In this document: in pieces, positions 34,887 through 43,549 of the stretch
Layout of the letters: every line of letters begins with the position of its first letter
How positions within the stretch are numbered: position 1 is the first letter of the stretch
Assembly: GCA_030526195.1 (NCBI GenBank)
Contig: JAUNDG010000006.1
Span: 1 to 64,000 of the forward strand
Origin: Lachnospiraceae bacterium
GTDB lineage: Bacteria; Bacillota; Clostridia; Lachnospirales; Lachnospiraceae
Length of the DNA: 64,000 bases
Direction of reading: 5' to 3'
The notes under the pieces: generated by a model
The model's database searches: none
Told to the model about the DNA's origin: nothing
Seen by the model: the letters and a program-made list of their open reading frames with translations, nothing else
Translations under genes and position numbers: made by a program

Positions 34887-37184
34887 TCACTCCGCTTCCC
34901 ACTCACCCAGAGTCAGGGTCAGCACCTCATGGATATCCCCCACCGGGTGCACCGTGAGCTGACTTAAGGTTTCCTCCGGCACATCCGCAAGGTCCGCCTC
35001 GTTGGCAGCGGGGATGAGCACGGTGTGAATACCGGCCCGCACGGCCGCCATCAGTTTCTCCGGCAGGCCGCCGATGGGCATCACCTCGCCCCGGAGCGAA
35101 ATCTCCCCGGTCATGGCCAGATCCGCCGGCACCTCCCGGTTCGTCAGCAGGGACATGAGCGTTGTGACCATGGTGATACCGGCACTGGGCCCGTCCTTGG
35201 GCACAGCCCCCGCCGGCACATGGATGTGGATATCCGTCTCACTCACATCGCAGCGATCAACCAGCAGGCTCTTCACCAGCGAAAATGCGGTTTCTGCCGA
35301 CTCTTTCATCACATCGCCCAGCTGACCCGTCAGCTTCAGATGGCCGCTGCCCTTCATTTTCGTGGATTCCAGGAACAGGATCTCACCGCCGGCCATGGTC
35401 CAGGCCAGGCCCGTCACCACCCCGGGCCGGTTATGGCTGCCGGCCTTGGCATGGTGCACCCGCGGACGGCCGAGAATGGCCTCCAGGTTCTTTTTATTCA
35501 CGGAAATGGGGACTTTCTCGCCCCTGACCACTTTGGCGGCCGCCTTCCGGCACAGGGTATCCAGCTGCTTTTTAAGCCCCCGGACACCGGCCTCCATGGT
35601 GTATTCGGCGATCATTTTCTCAAGGGCACTGTCCGCCACGCGCAGTTCCTTCCCGGTGAGCCCCGCATCCGCCATAGCCTTTTTCAGAAGATGGCGTCTC
35701 GCGATATGGCGTTTTTCCACCGGGGTGTAGCCCTGCAGCTCAATAACCTCCATACGATCCAGCAACGGCTGCGGGATCGTGTCGGTACTGTTGGCGGTGC
35801 AGATAAAAAAGCACCCGGACAGGTCATAGGGCAGGTTCAGGTAATGGTCCGTAAATGTGCTGTTCTGCTCGGGATCCAGTACCTCAAGGAGAGCCGCTGA
35901 GGGATCACCCTGAGCGCCGGCGCCCAGTTTATCCACCTCATCCAGCACCACCACAGGGTCCATGGCTCCGGCCCGTTTGATGCCCTGCAAAATGCGGCCC
36001 GGCATGGAGCCGATGTAGGTGCGTCTGTGGCCCCGGATCTCGGATTCATCCCGGACACCGCCCAGGGACACCCGCACATAGGCCCGCTTCAGGGCTTCCG
36101 CCACTGAACGGCCCATGGAGGTTTTCCCCGTGCCCGGCGGGCCCACCAGAAGCAGAATAGAACCTGTTTTTTCCTTATTTAATGACAGAACCGCCAGATG
36201 CTCCAGAATGCGGTCCTTCACCTTTTCAAGGCCGTAGTGATCCCGGTTCAGGATTTCTTCCGCCCGATGGATATCAAGGGGCTTCTCAGTCGGCTTCTCC
36301 CAGGGGAGCGCCGTCATGAAATCAAGATAATTGGCCAGGGAACTGTACTCACCTGAACTGGCGGACTCCCGTGCCAGGCGCCGGCGGATCTTTTCCGCCT
36401 CCTCCCGGGCATAATCCGGCATGTGCGCCTCTTCGATCTTCTTCTGATACTCATCTTCCATGGCCGCCGCTTCCGGATCCAGAGCCTCCAGTTCCTTCTG
36501 CAGGATCCGGATCTGGCGGTTAATGGCCTGTTTTTTATAATGACGGCCTTCCGGATCGTCCATACTCTCCAGAGCCACCTTCATGTCCACACTGCCCTTG
36601 TAGCGCAGAAGTGCTTCCCGGATCATCATGCCGCGGGCCTTCAGAGAGGGTTCCACCAGAAGGGCATATTTTTCCTCCGCTGTCATTTCAAAGAGGCCAC
36701 CCATTCTGGCGGCATAGGTGTTGATGGTGCGCAGCCCTTCGATGACGGGTGTGATCATTTTCGCGCCCTTAAAATAGGCCGCCATCTCAAGGGTGGTGTT
36801 TTTGATGTTATCAAGCAGCGTCTTTTCACCCTCAGCTGTGAGGTCCGACACCTCCTCAGTGAGCTCGGCCTGAGCCAGCACGATGGTGTCCGAAACTTCC
36901 ACATGGGAGACCTTGGCCCGCTCCCGGGTCCGACCGGTCATCATATAGCCAAGGGGGGTCTCCACCACAGAGCTCACCTCGATCACCACGCCGGTGTCGC
37001 AGAAAACCTCCGGGGTGATGTCGTCCCGCTTTGTCTGTTTTTTCATCGGCAGCAGCAGGCAACGGTTATCATCCGCGATGATGCGCTCCCGTTCTTCATT
37101 TGTCAGCCCCGCCACCTTCATCTGATATTCCACATTGGGCAGCAGAATGGTGTCGTGCATGGCCACAACGGTTAATGTTGTCAT
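34887..37184 (-). CDS. lon: ATP-dependent protease Lon
   Basis: Cytoplasmic AAA+ protease that degrades misfolded and regulatory proteins. 765 residues: substrate-binding LON domain (about 1-190), coiled-coil linker, AAA+ module with Walker A GPPGTGKTS (about 337-345) and Walker B VVVLDEVDK, and the C-terminal serine protease domain with the catalytic Ser in KDGPSAG (about 662) and Lys in GLPEKLMAA. Ribosome-binding site GGAGG. A CIRCE operator overlaps the transcription start, which puts lon under HrcA control in addition to, or instead of, the usual CtsR or sigma-factor control. Confidence 0.95.
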   Translation of the reverse strand: MTTLTVVAMHDTILLPNVEYQMKVAGLTNEERERIIADDNRCLLLPMKKQTKRDDITPEVFCDTGVVIEVSSVVETPLGYMMTGRTRERAKVSHVEVSDTIVLAQAELTEEVSDLTAEGEKTLLDNIKNTTLEMAAYFKGAKMITPVIEGLRTINTYAARMGGLFEMTAEEKYALLVEPSLKARGMMIREALLRYKGSVDMKVALESMDDPEGRHYKKQAINRQIRILQKELEALDPEAAAMEDEYQKKIEEAHMPDYAREEAEKIRRRLARESASSGEYSSLANYLDFMTALPWEKPTEKPLDIHRAEEILNRDHYGLEKVKDRILEHLAVLSLNKEKTGSILLLVGPPGTGKTSMGRSVAEALKRAYVRVSLGGVRDESEIRGHRRTYIGSMPGRILQGIKRAGAMDPVVVLDEVDKLGAGAQGDPSAALLEVLDPEQNSTFTDHYLNLPYDLSGCFFICTANSTDTIPQPLLDRMEVIELQGYTPVEKRHIARRHLLKKAMADAGLTGKELRVADSALEKMIAEYTMEAGVRGLKKQLDTLCRKAAAKVVRGEKVPISVNKKNLEAILGRPRVHHAKAGSHNRPGVVTGLAWTMAGGEILFLESTKMKGSGHLKLTGQLGDVMKESAETAFSLVKSLLVDRCDVSETDIHIHVPAGAVPKDGPSAGITMVTTLMSLLTNREVPADLAMTGEISLRGEVMPIGGLPEKLMAAVRAGIHTVLIPAANEADLADVPEETLSQLTVHPVGDIHEVLTLTLGEWEAE

Positions 37185-37282
37185 AATCTATCCTCCGGGC
37201 CGGCTCATCCGGCATACCTGGGTCAAGGCGGTGCCCCGTATCGGAGCCTGCGGATCATCCTCGCGTCCGCTTCGCCGCTATA

Positions 37283-37338
37283 TTAGCACTCAATGTATAA
37301 GAGTGCTAATATTATACCGCAAGCCACCTGTTTGTCAA
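37283..37338 (-). promoter_or_regulatory. lon promoter with CIRCE (HrcA) operator
   Basis: Minus strand TTGACA (37333-37338), 16-bp spacer, TATAAT (37311-37316), immediately followed by a perfect CIRCE: TTAGCACTC (37283-37291), 9-bp spacer, GAGTGCTAA (37301-37309). The operator covers the expected start of transcription, the classic arrangement for HrcA repression. groES carries the second CIRCE of the window. Confidence 0.92.
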
Positions 37339-37339
37339 G

Positions 37340-37367
37340 GAAATGAGGCTGCCGGGGGCGCCATTTC
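37340..37367. repeat. Hairpin copy of the GAAAATG element, upstream of lon
   Basis: GAAATG (37340-37345) and CATTTC (37362-37367) enclose AGGCTGCCGGGGGCGC, the same plan as the hairpin at 3794. It touches the lon -35 box. The rest of the lon-gltA gap (37368-37579) holds the gltA -10 TATAAT at 37503-37508 with a weak -35, and nothing else recognisable. Confidence 0.65.
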
Positions 37368-37579
37368 ACACCGCTTTTCACGAACCGTCAAAGAGAACGG
37401 GAGCCCTCCGCCACCGGAAAACCGGGCGAGCATTATCAGAAAGCGACTCGTGCAGGAACCCCATTTTTTAAAAATAATAAAGACATTTCCCGATGAGTCA
37501 TGTATAATAGATGGCACTATACCCTATGAGGAAACAAAAGCGTGTCCGATTCCAGACCGCTGTTTTACAGGAGGTTGCT

Positions 37580-38950
37580 ATGGATTTAAATTTATCTGAA
37601 ATGGAATATCTCCACGATAAAGTTGAGCTGATCCGGAAAAATGACGCCATCTCACCGAATCTTTTCTCTGAACTCGGTGTTAAGAGAGGCCTTCGTGACG
37701 AGAAGGGCCGCGGTGTTCTGACCGGTCTGACCTCTGTTTCACGAGTCGACGCCTTCAAGATCGAAGACAGCCGGCGCGTGCCCATCGATGGCCAGCTGTA
37801 CTATCGTGGTTATAACGTTCAGGATCTCATCGCCAAATATACAGAAAAGGGTTTCGGCTACGAACGGGCCGCCTATCTTCTGCTGTTTGGTGAACTGCCG
37901 GATGAAAATGAATCCAAGCAGTTCTTCGACGCACTGGCCAGATCCCGCCAGCTGCCGAAGGGCTTCACCCGTGACATCATCATGAAGACCGCTACAAAGG
38001 ACATCATGAATTCCATGACCCGCAGCATCCTGGCCATCGGTTCCTATGAACAGGATTACGATCCCACCGATCTTCAGCTGTGCATCCGTCAGAGTCTTCA
38101 GCTGATCGCCGCTTTCCCTCTGCTGGCGATTTACGCTTATCACGCTTACAACTATTATCAGAATGAAGACAGCATGTATATCCATCGGCCGCTGACCACA
38201 GCCTCAACTGCCGAAAACATCCTGCGTATGTTAAGACCGGATATGTCCTACAGCGACATCGAGATCCAGGTTCTGGATGCCTGCCTCATGCTGCATATGG
38301 AACACGGCGGTGGTAACAACTCCACCTTCACCACCCGTGTGGTCACCTCCTCCGGTTCCGATACTTATTCCGCCATCGCTGCCGCCATGTCCTCACTGAA
38401 GGGTCCGAAGCACGGCGGTGCCAACATCAAGGTGGCTCAGATGTTTGATGACATCAAGGCTCACGTGAAACATCCCACCAACGAAGGCGAGGTGCGGGAT
38501 TACCTTCACAAGATCGTGGACAAGCAGGCCTTCGACGGTTCCGGCCTCATCTACGGTATGGGCCATGCCATTTACAGCCTCTCCGACCCGAGAGAACGTC
38601 TGCTGAAGAGCTTCGTCGACAAGCTGGCTGCCGAAAAGGGCCGCGAAGAAGAGCTGGCGCTTTACGAATCCGTTGAAAAGCTGGCTCCCTATGTCATCGC
38701 CGAGAAGAAGCACGTCTTCAAAGAAGTCAGCCCCAACATCGACTTCTACAGCGGCTTTGTTTATGACATGCTGGGCATCCCGAGAGAACTTTTCACACCG
38801 CTCTTTGCCATCGCCCGTATCTCCGGCTGGTGTGCTCACCGTCTCGAAGAGCTGGTCAGCGGCGGCAAGATCATCCGTCCGGCTTACATGAGCATCATCA
38901 ACGTCAACAACACCAACGACCCGAACATGACCAAGGCCATCGACGAGTAA
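37580..38950 (+). CDS. gltA: Citrate synthase
   Basis: 456-residue enzyme condensing acetyl-CoA and oxaloacetate to citrate. Catalytic landmarks: MLHMEHGGGNNSTFTTRVVTSS (quoted as MEHGGGNNSTF; His about residue 240), LKGPKHGGAN with the second His, GMGHAIYS with the third, and the Asp region further on. Most bacterial enzymes are 370-430 residues; this longer form with a helical N-terminal extension is common in Clostridia and in 2-methylcitrate synthases. Ribosome-binding site AGGAGG. No other citric-acid-cycle gene is in the window; it probably feeds 2-oxoglutarate to glutamate synthesis. Confidence 0.92.
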   Translation: MDLNLSEMEYLHDKVELIRKNDAISPNLFSELGVKRGLRDEKGRGVLTGLTSVSRVDAFKIEDSRRVPIDGQLYYRGYNVQDLIAKYTEKGFGYERAAYLLLFGELPDENESKQFFDALARSRQLPKGFTRDIIMKTATKDIMNSMTRSILAIGSYEQDYDPTDLQLCIRQSLQLIAAFPLLAIYAYHAYNYYQNEDSMYIHRPLTTASTAENILRMLRPDMSYSDIEIQVLDACLMLHMEHGGGNNSTFTTRVVTSSGSDTYSAIAAAMSSLKGPKHGGANIKVAQMFDDIKAHVKHPTNEGEVRDYLHKIVDKQAFDGSGLIYGMGHAIYSLSDPRERLLKSFVDKLAAEKGREEELALYESVEKLAPYVIAEKKHVFKEVSPNIDFYSGFVYDMLGIPRELFTPLFAIARISGWCAHRLEELVSGGKIIRPAYMSIINVNNTNDPNMTKAIDE

Positions 38951-38988
38951 GGGTTGCTGCCGTTCTAAAACAAAATCAGTATAAAAAT

Positions 38989-39038
38989 AAGACTTCCGAT
39001 GCCCGGAGCGATCAGCTCCGAAGGTCGGAAGTCTTTTT
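38989..39038 (+). terminator. Terminator of gltA
   Basis: AGACTTCCGA and TCGGAAGTCT enclose a second hairpin (CGGAGC/GCTCCG), followed by TTTTT. It lies about 40 bp past the stop. Confidence 0.9.
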
Positions 39039-39160
39039 CTATCTGCAGTTCAAACAATAACACCGTTATTATGCGCTATACGAAAATGGGGATGTTTTGA
39101 CACAACAAAAGAAGCCTCCAGCCGTCCAACTTAACGGACAACCAAAGACCCCTCATAAAG

Positions 39161-39233
39161 AGCGCGAGACGGGACTCGAACCCGCGACCCCCACCTTGGC
39201 AAGGTGGTGCTCCACCAACTGAGCCACTCGCGC
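39161..39233 (-). tRNA. tRNA-Gly (GCC), copy 1
   Basis: Cloverleaf read by hand on the minus strand: acceptor GCGCGAG/CTCGCGC, D-arm GCTCAGTTGGTGGAGC, anticodon stem CCACC/GGTGG with loop TTGCCAA (anticodon GCC), T-arm with GGTTCGAGTCC, discriminator T. CCA is not encoded. 73 nt. It is followed by a sequence nearly identical to that after copy 2. Confidence 0.97.
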
Positions 39234-39324
39234 GAATATAATCCGAAAAAGCTTGCTGCCCTTCCGGACATTTATCAAAAAGCCCCCAGCCGTCCAACTT
39301 GCCGGACAACCAAAAACCCTTGAG

Positions 39325-39397
39325 AGCGCGAGACGGGACTCGAACCCGCGACCCCCACCTTGGCAAGGTGGTGCTCCACCAACTGAGCCACTCGCGC
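39325..39397 (-). tRNA. tRNA-Gly (GCC), copy 2
   Basis: Identical to copy 1 over the whole 73 nt, 164 bp away in the same direction. The downstream flank (CAGCCGTCCAACTT) is also shared, so the tandem pair arose by duplication of a unit including its 3' flank. Confidence 0.97.
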
Positions 39398-39649
39398 ATA
39401 TCCTTTGGAACGATTACTTCGTTCGCTCGAACAAAAACTATCTTACACGAAGAGTCCCACTCTGTCAACATCTTTTTTCAGAAAATCTGTTTTCTTTTTT
39501 CATTTCTTTTTTCGTCCGTATTTCCCGCTGCCATTCCCCTCTTGTTCCCCTCTTTTCCCCATCACTTTTCATTTCTGTTTTTCTATTTCGGACATTTGTT
39601 TTATAATGAAGGATAGGATTGCTGACAATCCATTTTGGAGGAAATGAAC

Positions 39650-40567
39650 ATGACAGAAAAACTGACCATTGCGTCTCCCGTTGACGCCCTGCCCCTTTCC
39701 GTGATCGCTATGGCGCCGGAGAACCCCACCGCCATCATCCAGCTTGTGCACGGCATGGCCGAAATGAAGGAGCGTTATCTTGAATTTATGGAATTCCTGG
39801 TGGACAAAGGCTACGCCGTGATCATCCACGATCACCGGGGCCATGGCGAAAGCATCAAATCCGCCGATGACCTGGGTTATATGTACCATGCCGGCGGCAA
39901 GGGTCTGGTGGAGGATGTCCATGCCATCACCCTGGAAGCCAAAAAGCGCTGGCCGGGTCTGCCGCTGATCCTCATGGGCCACAGCATGGGCTCTCTGGTT
40001 GTCCGTTGCTATGCCCGCCGCTACGACAGCGAGCTGGCCGGTCTCATCGTTATGGGGTCTCCGAAACGAAACGGTGCCGTGGGTGCCGGTAAAATCCTGG
40101 TGAACCTCATCCGCATTTTCAAAGGCGACCACCATCGCAGCAACTTCATCAACAACATGGCCTTCGGCTCATTTAATAAGAAGATTCCGAATCCGCAGAC
40201 ACCCTTTGACTGGATTTCCGCCGACAGAGCCAATGTCACCGCTTATATGCGCAGCCCGCTGTGCGGCTTCACCTTCACACTGGACGGCTTCAACGCCCTC
40301 TTCGATGTACAGGCTGATGCCTACGTATCAACCGAGCTCGCCTCTGACCCGAACATGCCGGTACTCTTCGTGTCCGGTGCCGATGATCCCTGCGCCGGCG
40401 GCGAAAAGGGCTTCGAGGACGCGGTCAATTACATCAAACGCCGCGGCTATCGCAACGTACAGAACATTTTCTATGCCGGTCTTCGCCATGAGGTCCTGAA
40501 TGAAGCCTGCAAGAAGGGCGTTTACCGTGACATCGAAGAATGGATTCGCCAGAGCCTGGCAAAATGA
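39650..40567 (+). CDS. Alpha/beta hydrolase, monoacylglycerol-lipase-like
   Basis: 305-residue serine hydrolase, probably a carboxylesterase or lysophospholipase acting on lipid esters. It has the oxyanion segment LVHGMAEMKERY, HDHRGHGES, the nucleophile elbow GHSMGS (Ser about residue 108), the acid in VSGADDP and the catalytic His in LRHEVLNE. The start is the ATG at 39650, 8 nt after GGAGG; an earlier ATG lies too close to the ribosome-binding site. It is alone between the tRNAs and ilvE. Natural substrate unknown. Confidence 0.88.
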   Translation: MTEKLTIASPVDALPLSVIAMAPENPTAIIQLVHGMAEMKERYLEFMEFLVDKGYAVIIHDHRGHGESIKSADDLGYMYHAGGKGLVEDVHAITLEAKKRWPGLPLILMGHSMGSLVVRCYARRYDSELAGLIVMGSPKRNGAVGAGKILVNLIRIFKGDHHRSNFINNMAFGSFNKKIPNPQTPFDWISADRANVTAYMRSPLCGFTFTLDGFNALFDVQADAYVSTELASDPNMPVLFVSGADDPCAGGEKGFEDAVNYIKRRGYRNVQNIFYAGLRHEVLNEACKKGVYRDIEEWIRQSLAK

Positions 40568-40668
40568 GACGAAATCATTCATTTTTCCAAAAGAAATGAA
40601 TACGCAAAACGTTTCATAACCCCCATACACCATATAAACCCTGTATGGGAAAATGCCCCCGAACAAAT

Positions 40669-40696
40669 TGACACACTTGTTTTTCGGGAGTAAACT
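40669..40696 (+). promoter_or_regulatory. Promoter of ilvE
   Basis: TTGACA (40669-40674), 16-bp spacer, TAAACT (40691-40696), about 37 bp before the ATG. A small inverted repeat (CCCATACA/TGTATGGG, 40623-40650) precedes it. Confidence 0.6.
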
Positions 40697-40732
40697 TATA
40701 GAAATTTCGAATATCCCGGAGGAACATTTAAT

Positions 40733-41755
40733 ATGAAGAAAGATATCGATTGGGGCAGCCTGGGATTCGCCTACATGCCCACAGACGAAAGATTTGTTGC
40801 CAACTATAAAGACGGTGCCTGGGATGACGGTGCTATGACCACCGATGCCACTGTACAGATCACTGAATGTGCCGGCGTTCTGCAGTACTCACAGTCCTGC
40901 TTCGAAGGCCTGAAAGCCTATACAACAGAAGACGGTCGCACCGTTTGCTTCCGTCCCGACCTGAATGCCGCTCGTATGGCTGATTCCTGCAGACGTCTTG
41001 AAATGCCGGTATTCCCGGAAGATAAATGGGTCGAAGCCTGCAAGAAGGTTGTCGCTGCTAACATCGACTATGTCCCGCCCTACGGCTCAGGTGCTACGCT
41101 TTACTTAAGACCGTTCATGTTCGCCAGCGGCCCGGTTATCGGTGTTAAGCCGGCTCAGGAATATCAGTTCCGTATCTTCTGCACGCCGGTCGGTCCGTAC
41201 TTCAAAGGCGGCGCCAAACCGATCACTCTGCGTGTCTGCGACTATGACCGTGCAGCTCCCCACGGCACAGGCCACATCAAAGCCGGTCTGAACTATGCCA
41301 TGAGCCTTCACGCCATCGTCGAAGCTCACGAACAGGGCTATGATGAAAATATGTATCTGGATTCCGCCACACGCACTTACGTTGAAGAAACAGGCGGTGC
41401 CAACTTCCTCTTCGTCACAAAGGACGGCAAGGTTGTCACACCGAAGTCCGACACCATCCTGCCCTCCATCACACGTCGTTCTCTGATGTATGTGGCTAAG
41501 GAATATCTGGGTCTTGAAGTCGAAGAACGTCCGATTGCCTTCGAAGAAGTCAAGGATATGGCTGAATGCGGTCTTTGCGGCACAGCTGCCGTTATCTCTC
41601 CGGTCGGCAAGATCGTGGACCACGGCAATGAAATCTGCCTGCCCAGCGGCATGGAGAAAATGGGTCCGACAATCCAGAAACTTTACGACACACTGACAGG
41701 TATCCAGATGGGTCGCATCGAAGCTCCGGAAGGCTGGCTTGTTGAGATCAAATAA
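40733..41755 (+). CDS. ilvE: Branched-chain amino-acid aminotransferase
   Basis: 340-residue PLP enzyme of fold type IV that transfers amino groups to and from leucine, isoleucine and valine. Length and motifs fit the BCAT-II (eukaryote-like) group: LQYSQSCFEGLKAY, RPDLNAARMADSCRRL, the PLP lysine in GHIKAGLNYAMSL (about residue 183), EETGGANFLFV and GTAAVISPVG. Ribosome-binding site CGGAGGA. It has its own promoter and a palindromic terminator. CodY, encoded at 49.7 kb, commonly controls ilvE in this phylum; I did not find a clear CodY box here. Confidence 0.94.
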   Translation: MKKDIDWGSLGFAYMPTDERFVANYKDGAWDDGAMTTDATVQITECAGVLQYSQSCFEGLKAYTTEDGRTVCFRPDLNAARMADSCRRLEMPVFPEDKWVEACKKVVAANIDYVPPYGSGATLYLRPFMFASGPVIGVKPAQEYQFRIFCTPVGPYFKGGAKPITLRVCDYDRAAPHGTGHIKAGLNYAMSLHAIVEAHEQGYDENMYLDSATRTYVEETGGANFLFVTKDGKVVTPKSDTILPSITRRSLMYVAKEYLGLEVEERPIAFEEVKDMAECGLCGTAAVISPVGKIVDHGNEICLPSGMEKMGPTIQKLYDTLTGIQMGRIEAPEGWLVEIK

Positions 41756-41802
41756 AAAACCCGCAGGCTGTTGAAGCCCACGGCTGAATAAGTCAAACAG
41801 TT

Positions 41803-41834
41803 AAGGAGAAGAGCTCAGCTCTTCTCCTTTTTGT
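41803..41834 (+). terminator. Terminator of ilvE
   Basis: AAGGAGAAGAGC pairs perfectly with GCTCTTCTCCTT, followed by TTTTGT. About 50 bp beyond the stop. Confidence 0.92.
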
Positions 41835-41891
41835 CATGTACAAAACAAAATGTGCCTTTTCCTCTGACATTGAATAGTTCTATCCGCGGCC

Positions 41892-42455
41892 TTAGCATGC
41901 CCCTCCGGCCTTGTGCCGCAGATAAAGCGCCAGGGCGGTGCCCATATAAGCGTGGGTCATCTCCCCTTCCCCAAAGCGGGCGATCACCTCATCGATGGGC
42001 ATCGTTTCCACTCGGAGCAGTTCATCCTCATCGGTGTGCAGTTCCCCTGTGTCCACCAGATCCTCCGCCAGGAAAATCTCGATATGATTCTTAAAAAGGG
42101 CCGGATTGGCGCTGACACGGCCAAGCCGGGTGATACGGCCGGCTTTTCGCCCTGTTTCCTCCAGAAGTTCCCGGGCCGCCGCCTGCTCCAGGGGTTCGCC
42201 TGGCTCGGCAATGCCCCCGGGGAATTCCAGAGTGATCCGATCCTCGCCGTGACGCCACTGGCGCACCAGCACAAACCGGTCATTTTCCACCGCCACCGTC
42301 ACGATCCAGTCCGGCGCCTCGATGGCTACGTACGTGCCGGCAGCCCCATTTTTGGCGGATTCCTCCTGCCCCACCACCGTAAACACCGGGGTGGTCAGCA
42401 GTGTCTGTGTGCTGTGCGTTGTCCAGATCAGATCTTCATATTTATCAGCTGCCAT
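41892..42455 (-). CDS. Nudix hydrolase, ADP-ribose pyrophosphatase-like
   Basis: 187 residues. The Nudix box GX5EX7REUXEEXGU is complete: GGIAEPGEP, then REL LEETG (about residues 80-102). The N-terminal strand domain and the sequence EDRITLEFPGG are typical of ADP-sugar diphosphatases that cleave ADP-ribose to AMP and ribose 5-phosphate. A GAAAATG-family copy (AAAAATGGGGCTGCC on the minus strand, near 42345) encodes KNGAA in the N-terminal part. The gap upstream (42456-42759) has no gene; it contains the palindrome at 42650. Confidence 0.85.
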   Translation of the reverse strand: MAADKYEDLIWTTHSTQTLLTTPVFTVVGQEESAKNGAAGTYVAIEAPDWIVTVAVENDRFVLVRQWRHGEDRITLEFPGGIAEPGEPLEQAAARELLEETGRKAGRITRLGRVSANPALFKNHIEIFLAEDLVDTGELHTDEDELLRVETMPIDEVIARFGEGEMTHAYMGTALALYLRHKAGGAC

Positions 42456-42649
42456 ATGTCTGTCCTTTTCTTATCATTTCCTGTTGCGCCTTGTTGTGTC
42501 ATGCGCCGGCGTGCCATTTTCCAAGTCAAGATGACGAGTGGCCACTGTTGCATTTCCGAAAACAGTAACGTGTCGTTGTTGCGTTCCCGAAAAGCATCAC
42601 GGCGTCGAAACCCCATCCCCCGAATAAAACGACCGCGGGGCTGATGACT

Positions 42650-42663
42650 CATTTTCGAAAATG
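42650..42663. repeat. Exact palindrome CATTTTCGAAAATG
   Basis: A complete copy, followed by GAACCCCCGGGG, about 100 bp upstream of the IMP-cyclohydrolase-like gene. Confidence 0.8.
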
Positions 42664-42759
42664 GAACCCCCGGGGCACATGACGAATGTCTGCATTTATG
42701 ATACCATGGGTAAAGACTATTCTGAAGATTATTCTAACCATTCCGAAAGGATTACCGAC

Positions 42760-43479
42760 GTGAAACAACAGTCATTAATGGAAATTTTGCAGGGCAACGC
42801 CTACCCGGGCCGCGGCATGATGATCGGCCTGACACCGGACGGCACCCGCGCCCTGTGCGCTTACTTTATCATGGGCCGCAGCGACAATTCGCGGAACCGC
42901 ATCTTTGTTCTCGAAAATGGCATTCTGCGCACCCAGGCTTTCGACGAGAGCCTGGTGGAGGACCCCTCTCTGATCATTTACCGGGCCGTGCTGCCCGTCG
43001 AAAATTGGCTGATTCTGGCCAACGGCGATCAGTCCGAGACCATCCTCTCGGGGCTGGCTCAGGGCCTTGATTTCAAAGCCTCTCTTGACAGCCGTACCTT
43101 CGAGCCGGATGCGCCCCATTACACACCCCGCATTTCCGGGCTTGCGACCAGGACTGACGGGCACCTTTCTTACACCCTGTCCATCCTCAAAAGTGCCGAG
43201 GGCCGGGGCGAAGGTGAACGCCGCTGCTTCTATGACTTCAAGCCGGCATTGGCCGGGGAAGGGCATTTCATCAGCACCTACGCCCACGACGGCAGCCCGC
43301 TGCCCTCATTTTCGGGTGAGCCCCGCTGCGTGAGCACCATGGATGACCTGGATGCCTTCACTGATGCCCTGTGGCAGAGCCTCAATAAGGACAACCGCAT
43401 TTCCCTGTACACCTGCACGATCGATCTGGCCACCGGTGTCCGCACCGACAGGCTGCGCAACCGTCACCTGGGAGACTGA
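42760..43479 (+). CDS. IMP-cyclohydrolase-like protein
   Basis: 239 residues. The sequence (NAYPGRGMMIGLTPDGTRALCAYFIMGRS, given as NAYPGRGMMIGLT and YFIMGRS) fits the PurO-like IMP cyclohydrolase family (Ntn-hydrolase fold), which closes the purine ring from FAICAR to IMP in archaea and some bacteria. In Clostridia such proteins often occur beside a normal purH, so purine synthesis may not be their only role. The start is a GTG at 42760 after GAAAGG; the frame upstream of it crosses the palindrome and is unlikely to be coding. larB follows after a second palindrome. Confidence 0.75.
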   Translation: MKQQSLMEILQGNAYPGRGMMIGLTPDGTRALCAYFIMGRSDNSRNRIFVLENGILRTQAFDESLVEDPSLIIYRAVLPVENWLILANGDQSETILSGLAQGLDFKASLDSRTFEPDAPHYTPRISGLATRTDGHLSYTLSILKSAEGRGEGERRCFYDFKPALAGEGHFISTYAHDGSPLPSFSGEPRCVSTMDDLDAFTDALWQSLNKDNRISLYTCTIDLATGVRTDRLRNRHLGD

Positions 43480-43508
43480 CAGCCGGATATGACAGGCGAC
43501 GACAGCGT

Positions 43509-43522
43509 CATTTTCGAAAATG
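43509..43522. repeat. Exact palindrome CATTTTCGAAAATG
   Basis: A complete copy between the IMP-cyclohydrolase-like gene and larB, followed by AGGCATCGGGCGCCT. 27 bp before the larB ATG. Confidence 0.8.
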
Positions 43523-43549
43523 AGGCATCGGGCGCCTGAGGAGACTATT

